Part shown: positions 27,245-39,200 of the stretch, one piece after another
How the letters are laid out: each line of letters begins with the position of its first letter
Numbering within the stretch: position 1 is the stretch's first letter
NCBI RefSeq assembly: GCF_040436345.1
Contig: NC_133221.1
Span: 19,465,165 to 19,529,164 of the forward strand
Reading direction: 5' to 3'
Length of the DNA: 64,000 nucleotides
From: Pagrus major
Taxonomy: Eukaryota > Chordata > Actinopteri > Spariformes > Sparidae
Made by a program: the position numbers and the translations under genes
The notes under the pieces: model-generated
The model's input: the letters and a program-made list of their open reading frames with translations, nothing else
Told to the model about the DNA's origin: nothing
The model's database searches: none

Positions 27245-27645
27245 AAAAGCATATAATACTGCCTCACTTGAGACATCATGACTTGAGTCGACTCAAGTTA
27301 CTGTTTTACTGACTTGCAACTTGACACAACAAAAAAGAAATGACTTGTGACTCGACTTCATCTTGGAAGTTAAAGACTTGTGACCTGACTTGACACATGA
27401 TGACTTGAACGACCTAACTGTGTTCATTTTGTTGTCTGTTTAGTTTTTGTAGTCTGGTTGTCAGTATTTCACCCTTTAAAAGTCCTATTTGTAAGAAAAG
27501 TTGGGGGGTTTTTGACAAAAACTGCCTTTTCTTTTTATAAAGATTGGATACTGCAGGTAAGACTGAGGTTTCTTGCCCAAAAACAAAATGACTTGGGACT
27601 TACTTGAGACCTGGACTAACTGACTTGAGTCACATGTCTGCTTGA
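27245..27645. repeat. Dispersed 'gacttga' repeat
   Basis: Many irregular copies of 'gacttga', 'tgacttg' and 'gactcgact' occur (27,270-27,420 and 27,590-27,640) around a less repetitive centre. This is a familiar low-complexity dispersed repeat in fish genomes, ending about 400 bases before the forkhead gene. Confidence 0.55.
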
Positions 27646-27664
27646 AGATCACAAACAAAGTCAC

Positions 27665-27697
27665 TGCATGTGACCTCCAGCCTGGAGGTCACATGCA
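27665..27697. repeat. Perfect snap-back palindrome, 16-bp arms, 1-nt loop
   Basis: The arm 'tgcatgtgacctccag' (27,665-27,680) is followed by a single c and its exact reverse complement (27,682-27,697). It lies about 150 bases upstream of the TATA box of the forkhead gene. Confidence 0.9.
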
Positions 27698-27708
27698 TTG
27701 ACTTTACT

Positions 27709-27759
27709 ATTATTGCAACATTTGCACCTGGAGGCTCCAGATGCAAATGTTGCAATAAT
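27709..27759. repeat. Perfect 18-bp inverted repeat with self-complementary loop
   Basis: The arm 'attattgcaacatttgca' (27,709-27,726) is matched exactly by its reverse complement at 27,742-27,759. The 15-base loop itself contains 'ctggag g ctccag', another short palindrome, and repeats the 'cctggagg' motif of the neighbouring palindrome at 27,665-27,697. Confidence 0.9.
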
Positions 27760-27848
27760 GTTAAGGGCTCTGGGTCTTTGATGATCTCACTCCAAAGTGG
27801 GAATATTTAGATTAATGTTACAGCACAGCGGTGTGACCGGTGTGTCAG

Positions 27849-27854
27849 TATAAA
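27849..27854 (+). promoter_or_regulatory. TATA box, likely promoter of the FoxL2-like gene
   Basis: A 'tataaa' hexamer lies 187-192 bases before the start codon, so transcription would begin near 27,880 and give a 5' UTR of about 160 bases with no intron evident. The sequence becomes sharply GC-rich just downstream. Confidence 0.5.
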
Positions 27855-28040
27855 CATGCTGCACAGTAGTCTCACACAGTGGCATCAACAGTGTGAGAAA
27901 CCGGCGAGATGAAAGCGGGAGCTGGGCGCTGCGCTCTGCACCTGTGGGAGGAGTGTGTGCACCTGCGGACACTCACAGCGCTGCCTTGCTGAGCGGCAGA
28001 CTGCAGCTTTTTTGCCCCAGCACAAGCGGATACCTGAGCC

Positions 28041-28829
28041 ATGGACGCAGAGGAGAAATCCCCCGCAGACCAGGGCGTGCAGCTCCTGGACATCAGCTCC
28101 AACTCGCCCCCTCCTGAGCCCGAAGGTGCGCAGGGGACCGAGCAGCCGGAGAAGCCGCCGTACTCCTACGTGGCTCTCATCGCCATGGCCATCAAGGAGA
28201 GCCGGGACAAGAGGTTGACCCTGGCCGGGATTTACGATTTCATCATCGAAAAGTTCCCATACTTTGAGAGAAATAAAAAAGGATGGCAGAACAGCATCCG
28301 ACATAATTTGTCGCTTAATGAGTGTTTCGTCAAGGTGCCCAGAGAGAGCGGAGCGGACAGGAAGGGCAACTTCTGGATGGTGGACCCCGCGTTTGAGGAC
28401 ATGTTTGAAAAGGGGAACTACCGGCGGAGGAGGAGGGTGAGGAGGCCCTTCAGACCCGCGAGTGTGCCTTACCTGAACGCGAGCGCAGCGGACTACCCCG
28501 AGCACCTCTACCTGCAGCCCTACGTGAGCTCCTGGGGTCTGTGCCAGCCCGGCTCGTCCCAGCAGACCGGATACCCAGCACCCCGCAGCGTGTCACCCAG
28601 CGTCCCGGTGAGCTCCTACTGTCCGCCGCCCCACTTCCACCACCCTGCCTACGCCGCTTACCACCGCCACCCGCCCGTGCTGGTCCCCCACAACGGGTGT
28701 CCCTACGGCGGAGTGACCCAGCCGATGAGCCCCGACGGAGGCACCGTCTCCGTGCCGTGCAACTACCAGCAGTTCACCTCCTACGCGAGGCAGGCGGAGG
28801 GACCGCTCGCTCACTCGTTTGACCTGTGA
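28041..28829 (+). CDS. FoxL2-family forkhead transcription factor (single exon)
   Basis: A 262-residue DNA-binding transcription factor acting in the nucleus. The forkhead domain spans residues about 38-132, starting [14 protein letters not shown]. Recognition helix 3 is [15 protein letters not shown] (residues 82-96), with the DNA-contacting Asn and His present, and wing 2 ends in the basic run [15 protein letters not shown]. The stretch from [18 protein letters not shown] through [11 protein letters not shown] and PFRP is the FoxL2 signature and differs from FoxL1, FoxE, FoxD, FoxI and the usual Foxl3 pattern. The N-terminus is short and acidic; the C-terminus is rich in Pro, Tyr, His and Ser and lacks the poly-Ala or poly-His run of FOXL2. 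FOXL2 proteins are about 300-376 aa, so this one is shorter. The start has a good Kozak context (gagccATGg). Like FOXL2 it has no intron. The exon is GC-rich within AT-rich surroundings. It sits beside tmem201-pik3cd, not pik3cb, so it is probably not the standard foxl2 (see findings). Confidence 0.93.
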   Translation: MDAEEKSPADQGVQLLDISSNSPPPEPEGAQGTEQPEKPPYSYVALIAMAIKESRDKRLTLAGIYDFIIEKFPYFERNKKGWQNSIRHNLSLNECFVKVPRESGADRKGNFWMVDPAFEDMFEKGNYRRRRRVRRPFRPASVPYLNASAADYPEHLYLQPYVSSWGLCQPGSSQQTGYPAPRSVSPSVPVSSYCPPPHFHHPAYAAYHRHPPVLVPHNGCPYGGVTQPMSPDGGTVSVPCNYQQFTSYARQAEGPLAHSFDL

Positions 28830-29375
28830 GGTTTTGACTTATTCAAGCTACTGACAGCCATTATTGACTCAAAGTTCTTCTGTTTCACCATTTCAGTTCG
28901 GCTGTCATTCATGTGTCAGGTAAAGTTAATTGTTTGGTAGTTTGATGAGTTGTCAACGTCCTCACTGTTAAAAAACTGTTAAAGAAGCTGGTCATGAGTT
29001 TGTTTCTGATAAGTTACAGTTTCATGTGCAGATGAATTAGTCATCACTCTGCATTATGCTTCAGAAATGTCACAGATCAAGTTTGAACTGCAGGAAGACA
29101 GCCGGTTTAAGTCTGAGGCTTAATTTATGCCCCATAGGTTAAACAATTACTTTACTTAATTTTTTTTGTTGTTTTTTTTTTACATTTGATTATTTTAGTA
29201 TTTATAATATTTTTTGACAGGCCTATATGTTTGTATTTTTATGTTATTTATTTCTTTTCTCTGGTTTTATTCCTTTCTCCGAGCTGCTATGCAACAGTTG
29301 TGACAGTGAAGCACTGATCAGTTTTTCTGTGTTATTTGAATGTTTAGCTGATGTAAAATACATCATGTTTGTTAA

Positions 29376-29381
29376 AATAAA
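29376..29381 (+). terminator. Poly(A) signal of the FoxL2-like gene
   Basis: An AATAAA about 550 bases after the stop codon; a second AATAAA at 29,471-29,476 is an alternative. The 3' UTR would be AT-rich with a long T run near 29,160. Confidence 0.5.
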
Positions 29382-29479
29382 ATGCTATTTTTTCATCAAA
29401 TACTCTCATTGGAATTATTATTATTGTTGTTATTATTGTGTTGTCATTCAATGCAGCCCAGTACCTTAGTAATAAACAA

Positions 29480-30244
29480 AAGATTACCTCTTTTTGAGCA
29501 TAGACTTCCCGGGTAAACGATTATTCTCTTTTTTCTCAATATTCCATTAAGCCCAGTCCATTTTTATTTCTATTACAATTCCAAATCACGATAAAAGTGA
29601 ACTCTTGACATTTTTAAATAGATTTATTTTACATAGAGCAGGTCTAGCATTAAAGTTCAAGCATACTGTCTGACCTGAGGATACTAATGTCAGTCATGTC
29701 AGTGTTTTTGTCATGACATTAGATATCATGTGTGTTTTATCACATTGATAGGATGCAGCTAAATATGTAACTAATGTGTCAGACGGTAATTTTCTTGAAA
29801 ATAATAATTTAATTATTAAGAAAATCCCCTATCAGGATTTTAAACCGAGCGAGGGAAAATAAGACAGGAACGGTCCCCTGCCACGTTCCAACACTATCAT
29901 ACCCCCCGTCTACTACACTACGTGTTGCTTAGAAACAAACCAATGTGGTCGATATCTATTTTGAATATAGCGATGACCCTAAACACTCATATTATGGCTA
30001 AAATTGTTATTTTTACGTGATATAATTTAATAATGAGTGCTTTAATGAACAGTAAAGTCGAAAAGGACTAATGAAATAAAAATATTGGAACGCGTCCAAG
30101 CGATGACGTTGTTCCGTTTCCGTTGCATGGGCGTTAACAAAAGGGGATCCTCTTGCCGCGTGCGCTCTCGCGCCGTGTTTAGCGGTACAGTTACACTACA
30201 TTTCTCATGTTTTGCTAGTTTATTTACTGCTAATTTCGGTGGAA
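29480..30244 (+). promoter_or_regulatory. Intergenic region and promoter/5' UTR of tmem201
   Basis: Between the forkhead poly(A) signals and tmem201. The last 150 bases are GC- and CpG-rich ('ggaacgcgtccaagcgatga' then 'cgttgttccg', and 'cgtgcgctctcgcgccgtg') with a TGACG CRE-like half site near 30,104 and no TATA, as expected for a housekeeping gene promoter. The transcription start is not defined. Confidence 0.5.
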
Positions 30245-33200
30245 ATGGAGGCGTTTAACCAGCTTCTGTTGGAATATCCTGAGCTAATGTACAGCGGGGT
30301 CGGAGCTACGGCGGTCGTCGCCGGTGGAGCGTTGATATACAAGATTGCCACCAGGTAACTTGAAGGTTTTGCACCGCGGCGTATGTGTTTAGCTAGATCC
30401 ACGTTAACGGTCCTGCAAGTTAGCAAACAGTGTTTAAAATTATCTCCGGTAGTTCATAAATGTGACGATCAAGAGATAATTTTGCTAACTGTGAACGTAC
30501 AAATACATTTCCTTTGCTGTAAGAGGGGTCCGTTTGTCTATGCTAGCACGACTGCTAACTTTGCTAGCCGTGGTGCTAACTAACTTGATGGTAGATAGTT
30601 TTGTGCCGCTCACGTTACGACAAATGGTTTTCACATTGTGCATGCACGTATTTTAACTGTTTGTTGTGTACTGTGTGCATAATTTATAACATATAGCCTC
30701 ATCGTGTTGTTTTGTTTCTATGCATTACCGAAGTAACACCCCAAACTTTTCCGAGATTGACATGATTTCAGACCGTCCACTCAACTATCCACCTCAGCGA
30801 CACACATTGTGGGAAATATCTGCACGTCATAAATGCATCTCCAGGTTTAACAGTGTTATGTTGCATCGTGTAAGAACTCCACTTTTTTTACAGGAAGAAA
30901 CCGACCCATGCAAATGTGAACTGCTGGTTCTGTAATCAGAACACAGTTGTGCCCTATGGGAACAGGAACTGCTGGGACTGTCCCAACTGTGACCAGTATA
31001 ATGGCTTCCAGGAGGTGAGTTTCCAAAGTTGAAGTCTTTGCATGTCCGTAAACTGCAGTGATTTCTTCTTGATGCAAGTGCTGTAAGTTTTGAGCTTATA
31101 CATCAATCTTTTATTGATCTGTCTTGTTTTCAGAATGGGGATTACAACAAGCCCATCCCAGCTCAGTACATGGAGCATCTGAACCATGGAGTATCTGGTG
31201 GCCTTCCCTCAACTGAGACACCCAAGACACTGCAGTTTGTCAACTGTCAGATGCTGCTCTGCAGGAAGTGCAATACCAACCAGTCTGTAAAGATCAAGCA
31301 GTTGGCCTCATTTATCCCGAGGGACGATGTAAGTACTGTGCTCTTTTCTTCTCACTACGACACCATCTTTATCGCTACCATGACTGACAACTCTAAACAC
31401 TCAATGTATCATTGTTTGTTCTGTAGGAGAACTACGATGAGGAAATTGAGGCTTACAAGCACCACCTTGAGCAGACCTATAAATTATGCAGGCCATGTCA
31501 GACAGCTGTGGAGTACTACATCAAATATCAAAACAGGCAACTTCGAACAGTGCTCCTAAACCATCAGCTTCGACGCAGCCGGGAATCAGACAAGGGCTTT
31601 GTAAAGGTCAGTGCGCTCCAAAGTCAAATTTACATGAAACACAGAAAAGGTTGTGATTCTCTTCCCCTACACCAGTAGTAAGTATAGTCTGTAAGTGTAG
31701 TCATGTTTTTGAGATATTTTGACAGGTTACGTGAAAACGCATATCTGCTTTACTTTCCCAATATGTATTTTTGCCCTTTCTTAATATAATATGTCAACAT
31801 TAATTTTTTTGCAGTTTGTAGATTTTCATGTGTTGTAAAAATGTCAGGGGTCTCAATTAAAACACGTTCTCTCGCACACAGAGCTCCTATTCTACGTCTT
31901 CTCCCATGGGGGTCATCCTGTTGCGGGTCCTCGGCTTCCTGATATGTGCTTTCCTAGTTGCCACATTTTTCGGTGAATTGCCGGACCAGCTCACTTCACC
32001 CAGTGGCCCACAGACACTAAGTGGTGGGGTCATTCCGCCAAAGCCCAAACCCTCCAACGAATCCACCCCTGACAAGGAAAGTAGTGGAGGCGTGCCTGTG
32101 TGGCAGAATCTGCTGGAGCTGATCCCAGACAAGGCTCAAGAAAATGCCAAGCTGGTGTGGCAGCTCGGAAGAGACAACCAGCTGGCTATAGTGTCTGTTG
32201 GCCTGTTGACTTGTCTCACTGCTATCTTCTTTGCAGGGCCTGTGAGGTAAGCGGCCACCACCTCTGTAATTTCCTTTCCTTTGCAAGGGTTGTCAGACAA
32301 ACTCTGCAGGCTCATGTGTCGCTGCATTTTCAGGTTGAGGAGAATTGATGCGGTGGCCTCTGTCCTGTGGTTCGTCATCCTCTGCCTCTACCTGGCTGAG
32401 AACTACTTTACTGCTGCCTTTGGCTGGATGGACACAGCCAAGCTCAGTGCCTCCTCCCTCTGCTGCCTCGTCAGCTTTGCCGCTGCTGTGGCAACTCGCA
32501 AACCGCTGGGTCCAAGAAGAACCAGATATCGAAGGTCAGAATCTGAGCAGTAATGTCATAATTGTGTTTGAAACATTGGATTTTGCAAAAAGTCCTTTTT
32601 TTTATTTATTTCAAACCAGATCAAAACAAAAGTAACAAGTGTTACCAATGTCCAAGTACAACTGTACAAAGATCATGCTGTTTTTAATTCACTGTCTGAA
32701 CTTAAAGCATAGGACTGTGTGTGTGTGTGTGTGGTCCATGATATGAACAAAAGACTGTTTGGTCGTCACATCAAAACCTCACCTTCAAGCAGACACACTC
32801 ATTGGTTACAGTTGCCTGGTGTATTTAATTTTTTGGAGGTGAACGTCATTTTGCAGTTGGGGATATTACTGCACAAAAATAAGATGGAATGATAAGAAGG
32901 TGTCAGTGAGAGATTTCTTATTTTTGGACCTGACAGGGAATCTGTCAGGAATCATGTGATCGGAAAGAACCCAACAGTAATAAACTACAAAGTGGGAGTT
33001 TAATGTTAAAGCACCTAACGAGTACTAAACTCTGTATTCTTTACTGTACTGGAATGTATAACAGCCTTTTGATTGTACTCATTTATTTATTAACATGCTG
33101 TTGAAGCTGTAGGCTGAAAATTATTTACTACCTATATTTACTAACTACAGCTGCATGAAATAATACTCGAGATTTGATTTTTTTTTTTTTTTTTTTTTTT

Positions 33201-36200
33201 GAATAGTCACATCTCTCCCTCCTGCATTCCTTTACATCATCTTTAATTTCTGAACGAAGAGTGACCCTGGATATTTCATCAGTCCTCTGAAGCCATTATT
33301 TATAACTGATGTCTGTAAGGAATCTTTTAGGAATACAACATCAGTGCTGAAGCAGCTGATCGATTCCCAAAGCACAGCTGGAAAGTTTTTTCATGTGTGA
33401 CGTGATTACGTTTGTAGTGTAGTGGCTGCCATTACATTTTCATCCGGACAACCGACTAGGTACAGACTTTGCAAATCTTGATAAATAGTTGTTTTTCTTG
33501 TGTGAGGACTGGTCCATGTGCTAATTTCCATTTGAAAACCAAAACACTTAGCTGCCTGGGAAAGCAGTCACTAGTTTATCAATGTATTTCTAAAAATAGT
33601 TCAAAGGATTTGTTGTTTGCAGATCTTCTCCTGTTGCCATTATTGTGGTCTTGTGCCTCTGTGAGTTCTATTGGATCATGCTTCATTTTCAGGCCTTTCA
33701 CTGTAAGTCAGTGACCCCTGCAAAACACTTTTACTTTTTATACTGCGCTTGTATTATGTGTCTGTTGCTCTCCTCTGTGCTGTAAGCTGATGCCTAACAG
33801 TGTTACCTCTAGGTGGCTACCTGTGAGGTGCTTGACATGTCTTGACATTTGTGTGAGGTAACCATGTCTAAGTGGTAGTTTCCGGTGGCCTTGTACCAGT
33901 GCTTGAACATGCAAACATTTAAAAGTGCTTAACTCTGCAACTATATCTGGTTATTGGCTGGTCGTATGTAGGTCATGCAAGTGTTATTTTGAGTCTAATG
34001 TCTGCAATCCATTGCAGACATTAGACAAGTTGGAAGTCAAGTTGGAAGTTGATACTTCCAAGTTGGTATTCTCAACTTCGAATCTAAATGCTGAAAAGCT
34101 CATTTAACAGATTAGGCCACTGAAAAAGAGACAGGAGGACTAGCCTTGTACGGCATGCTTTCAAAGACTTGTATCAACCATAAGTCAACTGAATGGAAAT
34201 GAAAATGGGGACGACAAAGTTTTTGTGACAGCATGTAGCACAAACACGACATAGAGGAAAAAGTGATGAAAAGTTTAAAAGGTAATTGATCACTATGCAC
34301 CACAATACTCCTGTAACGTGTGTTTCTGTTGGTGAAGTCGGGCTTTGTGGACCTTGCCCAAGTTTCCCCACTTGAATTCTGATTTAGATGACCATTCCAC
34401 TGCACTTTTTCATGTTTTAAGGTCCATTTTTTTTAGTTCAGAGTTCAGTGGATTACAGCATGAGCATCAAAGTTAAGAGTCTGTTTAGTTTAATGTGTGA
34501 TATAAGTTTTTCCCCTCACATGTTGCACTCATGCAAGATAAGCCACTACAAACTCAGAAACCATGGACTTGCATGGTTAACACTCCAGTTTACATCCAGG
34601 TAGGGATGTCTTTCTTTCTCAAATTTTTACAGTTTCAAGGGCTGTCATATTTTTCATATTCTATTTGAAAACAAATTTGCGCTGGTTTAAATTTGCAGCT
34701 AAAATATTAGATTTGTTTACCTCTTTGGTTGCTTACTTCCAGTTATAGTTAACTTTCCTTTGCCAACAGTCTAACATGTTGATGTGTTGAAAACACTAAA
34801 CGTACTTGTTGCATGCCCTAACATCTCGCCAAAATATTTCTGTTAACCTCTTTTGTATTACTTTATTAAAATGTAGTGAGTCAAGGGATATTTATACAGT
34901 AATGTGAAAAGGTATTACAAACTAATGGCTGTAGAGTGTGTAGATTGTATTTGTGGGTAGAGTACTGTAGCAGTTAAACTGCATTTCATGCTGTCCTGTA
35001 GGTAGTTACGTTCTCAAACCACCGCCCTCGTGCAGTAGTGTCAAAGCTTTAAATTGTGAATTTTTGCAAAAAAAGTGTTGCCAAATGTAATATAATAAAG
35101 ATGCTGTTTGTAGGTTATAAGGAAAGTATAGTAAGATTTTTACTACTCACACAGAGTAACTCCAAGGCAGTTCCAAGTCGAAAACATCTCATGAAAGCAT
35201 TGCAGTGCTTAATAGTCCTATAGGATCAATCAGTAATGACCTGGAATCGCCTTCTTTTTTACCTTTTTTATAAACCGCATGTTACAAGCTGCATCTTAAT
35301 CTCTTGACAATGATTATATTTAATCAAATTTAAAACACACTTCACAACTGTTCTCTAGTACCCCATGCTTTATTCTCTCTTGCCTTCATCCTCCCTGATG
35401 GAGGTCAGTAAAGCCTACCGTACTGGAGAAGAGTTGTGTGTTTTTACTTGCGTTGAAGCTCACACTGGTCGGCACCTCGCTGTGTGTGCATGATATTTTT
35501 TGGTTTTATGTAAGGTACATTTTTTAAGTATTTTCAAGTATTATCTTTGCCAGAGTTTGTCATGCTGTGCTAAAAAAGTTTGTGTTTGCTATAAACCTTC
35601 AGTGTGCATGTTTGTTATGCTTTGAAATATGCATAATATCTAGCCAGATAATCTGCCTATATGTGTGTGTTTTAGAGAACTCCTGTATCTACCTGATGAG
35701 CTGTATGACTGTTGACCTTGATTTGTGTCAAGCATTTAGCTCGAGAAGCACTACCTTCAAACTTGTATGTTAACAATAAGTTTAAGCTGCCATATAAAAA
35801 CAAACATATTTGTAGTGTTTTAGTGATAGCTGTAGAACCTTTTTACTATTAGAGCTGTGAATGTTACTCTTTTTACCGCACTGTGTTATCAATGATATCC
35901 AATATGTAGCTAACAAATGTGATCGTGTCATACCTAAATGTTTTAGAAGTGTGTGTGTTTTAGAAATGTGTGTGTTGCAGAAACACTCAGTACTTCGAAA
36001 GGTTACTATGCCAAATTTGAGTAGTTTTTTGGGACAATAATTTGCCGTTCAAACCAAGTATAAATAAGCTAATGAAATGTATCACAATTTGATCATTAAC
36101 TGTGTTTGTATAAATTCTATAGCAGCCTGGAGTTCCGTCCACGTGGAAAAGGTTTCCTGCAACATACCCAATGAAACATACTGTGTTGGGTGCTGAAATT

Positions 36201-39200
36201 GAGTGTCTTGCTTTGAATGCGAGGCTTCAATTTGAACACTTTGTAGGAATGCTTGCTGTACATGGAATTTAATAAACTACTAGTGAAAGGATATGACTTC
36301 TCTGTTTGTTTTCAACACAAACACACCATCCGATCTACCTGTGTAGGTTTTTCAGTTTCAGACAGTGTTAGCTTTTCTACACAGCATTTAGGTTCAAGGA
36401 AAACATCGGCATATTGTTAGTCAGGGCTGCTGTGATTATTTTTTTCCCCGAGAATTATGAAGCTTGATCTGCACTGAATAGAAACTACTAAGCTATGTCT
36501 GTGTGTTATGAAAATGTGAGAGAGTTGAGCTGTATTGCTGGGCAGCATTTCTCTTGGAGCTGTCTGACTGTAGGCACTGTCAGCTGCTGCGTGTTGTACC
36601 GACAGCTGCAGCAACATTTCCGCGACAGCCTTGCTGTAGCTACTGTCGTTTAATAAGTGCTTGCATTAAATGGATGTCAGAGCTGTATGGTTCTTAGTTT
36701 GTGCATTGATTTGATTTCAGACACTTCTTGTACTTGTTATGAATTGCAGAGTTTATATTTAATGTAGAATATTGACAATTGTGTGGAGCTTATGAGTCAC
36801 AGTTGAAAAAAATACTTTCTTTATACATAAAATCACAAATTGAAATTTGATTTCAGGTAGTAGACCGTTCCATTGCTCTTGTGTTGCAGATACCTTGCAG
36901 GTAGCTCTGCAGTCCCCCCGTTCAGCAGCCAGCCTCCTTTCCTGTCTCCGGACCTGGCAGACTCCTTCATCCCCACCCCGCCCCCCAACCTCTCACAGCT
37001 CATCAACCGCCAACAGAGTCCTCGCGAGCGCAAGGCGTCCCCCTCCTCTCTGCCTGGGCGCCTCAACAGAGCCCTCAGCCTCGGCACGATCCCCTCCCTC
37101 AGCAGGACAGGTAACACTATAATTATTTCTTTCAGTTTGAGTGAACAAAAAGTTAACAATTTGATGCTAGCAGATCTATGCATTCTTTCTTCTGATCTTC
37201 AGATCTTTCTATGCATTGTGATTTGTTTATTGGAACTGTATGCCATGTCATTTTGTGCTCCTCTAACAAACAAAAGATATTCAAGTCACTCATCACAGGT
37301 GGGAATATCCAGCCCACTTCTGCCTACTGTTGTTGTTGCATGACTTCCCGCAGCTGCTCAGACACGTTTTATCTTGAGTTGCTTGTTCAGTATGGTTTCT
37401 TGCATACTGACATGATTTATAATTGATAAGATTCACTAGCTTTACTTTCATTTCTGGCTCCTCGGCGCTCATGCTGGGTTGCTTTATTTTTGTTTCTTTT
37501 TAAAAAACAAAATTCTTCAGTAAAAAAAATGGAAGCATCATTTCATTTCTAACTCACTGCAATTTCTCTACTTTCTGTATGTCAGCATTCCCACTGGTCC
37601 TTGTTCAAATTTTCAAATTGTTCAGAGTTTGTGAATTTGTGACAAATACATTTAAAAATGAAGGCTTTGAAATAAATAGAAATGGGTCATTGAAAGTGCT
37701 TGAATTTATGCATTTTGTACGAGAATAGCATTTGGAGTTCTTTTGATTTAAGTGTTGGCTCAGAGCCTCTGTAAAGCCGATAGTTCTCATAAAAATTCTC
37801 AGTGTTGTACGGTAATTATTCATGATCCGTGTCTCAAACAATACTATGTTGGGTCCTTGAATTTAAGGATATTGGGCCTGGAATGTCATTTTCATGACAT
37901 TTAAGAAGTTCTGCTTGTCTAATTTATCATATTTACTCTATTTTGCATGTTGCATGATGGATAAGAAAATGCATTTAACATTTATAATGAAAGTAATGTG
38001 ATGTTACAGTAAAGCACCATAGCCCATCTCTTAAAGCTGCATTTAGACCAGAAACAATTAGTCAATGAATCAATTAGATGATCAACAGAAAATTAATCAA
38101 CTATTTAGATAATTATTTTAAATATTTGCCACTAGAGCTCAGAATATCATCAACATAACCTGACTGACAGACCACCACCACATGTCACCACTAACCTTTA
38201 AGTTGTAATGGCATGACGTGTCAGCATAAAGCTGCCTATGTTTAGGTTTAAGTGGGTTTAGCTTAGCTTTTATTTGGAGTTCGGTTTCTGACTGACTGAC
38301 TAATATTTTTTAAGGAAAGTCCTGGATCATTGTTGTGCTGAATTGTATATTGTATTTCCTATTTTCAGATTCTGGTTTCCTGTTTAGCGGAAGCAGACCA
38401 GCTTCACAGTACAAAGACTCCCCATCTTCAGGTATTAAAACTTCAGATAATTATGTGATCTCAACTCATCCCTGTATTTAAAAAAACTCCTAACACTTTT
38501 AGAGCACTTGTTTGACATTTCACTGCTTTTCTTGGCCCAGACTACTTCTCCCTGAAGTCTGGGAGCCGCCCGTCATCCCCGGGCCCTTCTCCAACTCCTT
38601 CAGTAGCCGGGTCGGTTACATCCAGTTCAGGTTCTGCCAGACATCGACGCCCCCTCATCAGCCCTGCTCGCCTCAACATCAGTGGCCAGAGGCTCCGGCT
38701 TTTTTCAACAGAGCCAGAACCCACGAGAATGTCCCCACCCGTGTCTCCGTCACACTTCCTTGTGGAGCAGAGCTCTTCCATCTACAGCGGCTGCTTTTCA
38801 CGTGACATATCACCCTTCCAAAGCCAAAATGGTATGTACAGCTGCAGCTAAACTGTTAAAAGTAAAAGGTTTATGTTGATTGGTTTTAGTAAAATACATT
38901 GTTGTGTCATTCATAATACCACCACCAGATGGCACAGTAAAACATTCTCAAATCCTACACCTAATGGGGAGAAAAGACTTCACATTCATTAACTTCATGT
39001 TTAGGTGTTTTTATCTATGACTTCATGATTTACTGGTTCCATCTCTTTGCAGATTTGAGTTCTTTGTTAAGGGACGGCACAGTGATTGAAGAGGACGAGA
39101 GGCGAGGCAGCTCCTCAGACTCCTCAGCATGCCTGGTTGGTACTACTACACAGGGGCTGGAGAGCACCCCTCCTCCAAAAGGTAAACTGCCTGATTTTAA

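Noticed and set aside
27885..28505. 206-codon open frame antisense to the forkhead gene
   Set aside because: It is a shadow of the GC-rich forkhead exon on the other strand, lacks any family resemblance, and disappears where GC drops.
28041..28829. Naming the forkhead gene foxl3 (foxl2l)
   Set aside because: The forkhead segment keeps the FoxL2-type [18 protein letters not shown] and [10 protein letters not shown] features, whereas the Foxl3 pattern I remember differs in the same places; no search could be run, so the symbol is left blank.
36873..37343. 156-codon frame as a separate gene
   Set aside because: Its front part is tmem201 exon 7 read through into the following intron; the GTAAC donor at 37,111 ends the exon.
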